This document shows, piece by piece, positions 63,501-64,000 of a stretch of 64,000 nt of DNA; positions within the stretch are counted from its first letter, which is position 1, and every line of letters begins with the position of its first letter. The position numbers and the translations under genes are program-made. Source of the DNA: Struthio camelus (Eukaryota; Chordata; Aves; Struthioniformes; Struthionidae); contig NC_090942.1 of assembly GCF_040807025.1 (NCBI RefSeq), positions 201,120,747 to 201,184,746 of the forward strand, given 5' to 3'. Under the pieces are notes generated by a model that worked only from the letters and a program-made list of their open reading frames with translations, was not told the origin of the DNA and did no database searches.

Positions 63501-64000
63501 TCATTCCGCAGGAAAAAAAATGGGGAACAATAAAAAGCAAGGTGGAACAACTTTGCTTTGGTTAACAACTGGTCTAAGGTGACTCAATTCAGAATACTGC
63601 TGATAAACGTAAAAGTCAAAACCAACCACACTGAACTCTTATACAGTGACATACTGAAAGCTTACCATGTAAAGAACAGAATATACCATAGAATATACCA
63701 TAGGTATATTCTAGAATATACCATAGGTTTTAAATTTAAAAAGAATAAAAATCACAGTTTTCTTTGGAGAAAATGTTCAGCTGAAAGACGCGAATCAGAG
63801 AAAGTCTGTATTAAATTCCTCCAATTCAATTGAATACTGCAACAACAAATAAGTATGATATTTAAAGGTGACAGAATGAAACACCTCACAGATTTCCTGT
63901 TGCTCAAGCATTTAAGGCAAATAAGCAAAATGATACTGGAAAACAAATCCTCTGAGGCAAGGAATATTCTTAATCTTCAGTGACCGCACAAGAAGTTGTG
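60524..64000 (-). other. WASF3: WASF3 intron 5 (partial), no exon seen
   Basis: From exon 6 to the window edge I looked for exon 5, which should code for the FYTDPSYFFDLWKEKM-like end of the WAVE homology domain, and did not find it. Intron 5 is therefore at least 3477 bp. The sequence is AT-rich with A-runs and a small tandem cluster at 63676-63729. Confidence 0.75.
63676..63729. repeat. AGAATATACCATA short tandem cluster
   Basis: Three copies of GAATATACCATAG lie within about 50 bases, with an intervening GTATATTCTAG that is partly the inverse, giving hairpin potential. Confidence 0.85.

Noticed and set aside
60524-64000. WASF3 exon 5 and earlier exons
   Set aside because: I searched the minus strand for the end of the WAVE homology domain and found no match. 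These exons must lie beyond the window.
1-64000. Operons, CRISPR arrays, tRNA or rRNA genes, phage or plasmid features
   Set aside because: None are visible. The intron structure, CpG island and CR1 LINEs identify vertebrate nuclear DNA.

Overview
The window is vertebrate nuclear DNA, almost certainly from a bird. It has long introns and intergenic stretches. Its interspersed repeats are dominated by CR1 LINEs with the typical tail of tandem ATTCTGTG units. A CpG island precedes an intronless GPCR coding exon. I cannot name the species. There are two real protein genes, placed tail to tail: GPR12 (plus strand, complete 334-aa coding exon at 6580-7584) and the 3' half of WASF3 (minus strand, exons 6 to 9 between 60523 and 54141). 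WASF3 exons 1-5 lie beyond the right edge.

Layout: 1-5003 is featureless intergenic DNA. 5004-5190 is an old CR1 scrap. 5340-6260 is the GPR12 CpG island, which holds a perfect 118-bp palindrome. 6312-8030 holds the probable GPR12 coding exon and a candidate poly(A) signal. 8150-26500 is intergenic DNA with only small repeats. 26500-29000 is a cluster of old CR1 copies, one nested in another. 31655-35538 is CR1 copy A, 38672-40522 is CR1 copy B and 46508-46893 is CR1 copy C. 47383-48320 is a probable solo endogenous-retrovirus LTR. About 50.4-54.1 kb is WASF3 3' UTR and downstream DNA with TA/CA microsatellites. 54141-64000 is WASF3.

The two most interesting points are these. (1) WASF3 intron 6 contains a second, WASF2-like version of exon 6 at 58236-58402. 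Its reading frame and both splice phases are identical to those of the ordinary exon 6 at 60348-60523, so the two look like a mutually exclusive exon pair. The pair would swap the basic segment between the WAVE homology region and the proline-rich region. (2) CR1 copies A and B inserted at different sites, yet they share the same frameshifting deletion of reverse-transcriptase motif A and the same internal stop codon. They therefore appear to descend from an already dead, trans-mobilised CR1 lineage. An older CR1 copy in the same window still carries the deleted motif and serves as an internal control.

GPR12 is a constitutively active Gs-coupled receptor of the GPR3/6/12 group. WASF3 is the WAVE3 activator of Arp2/3. 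No direct functional link between them is known to me. Their proximity matches the GPR3-WASF2, GPR6-WASF1 and GPR12-WASF3 paralogous pairs of vertebrates.
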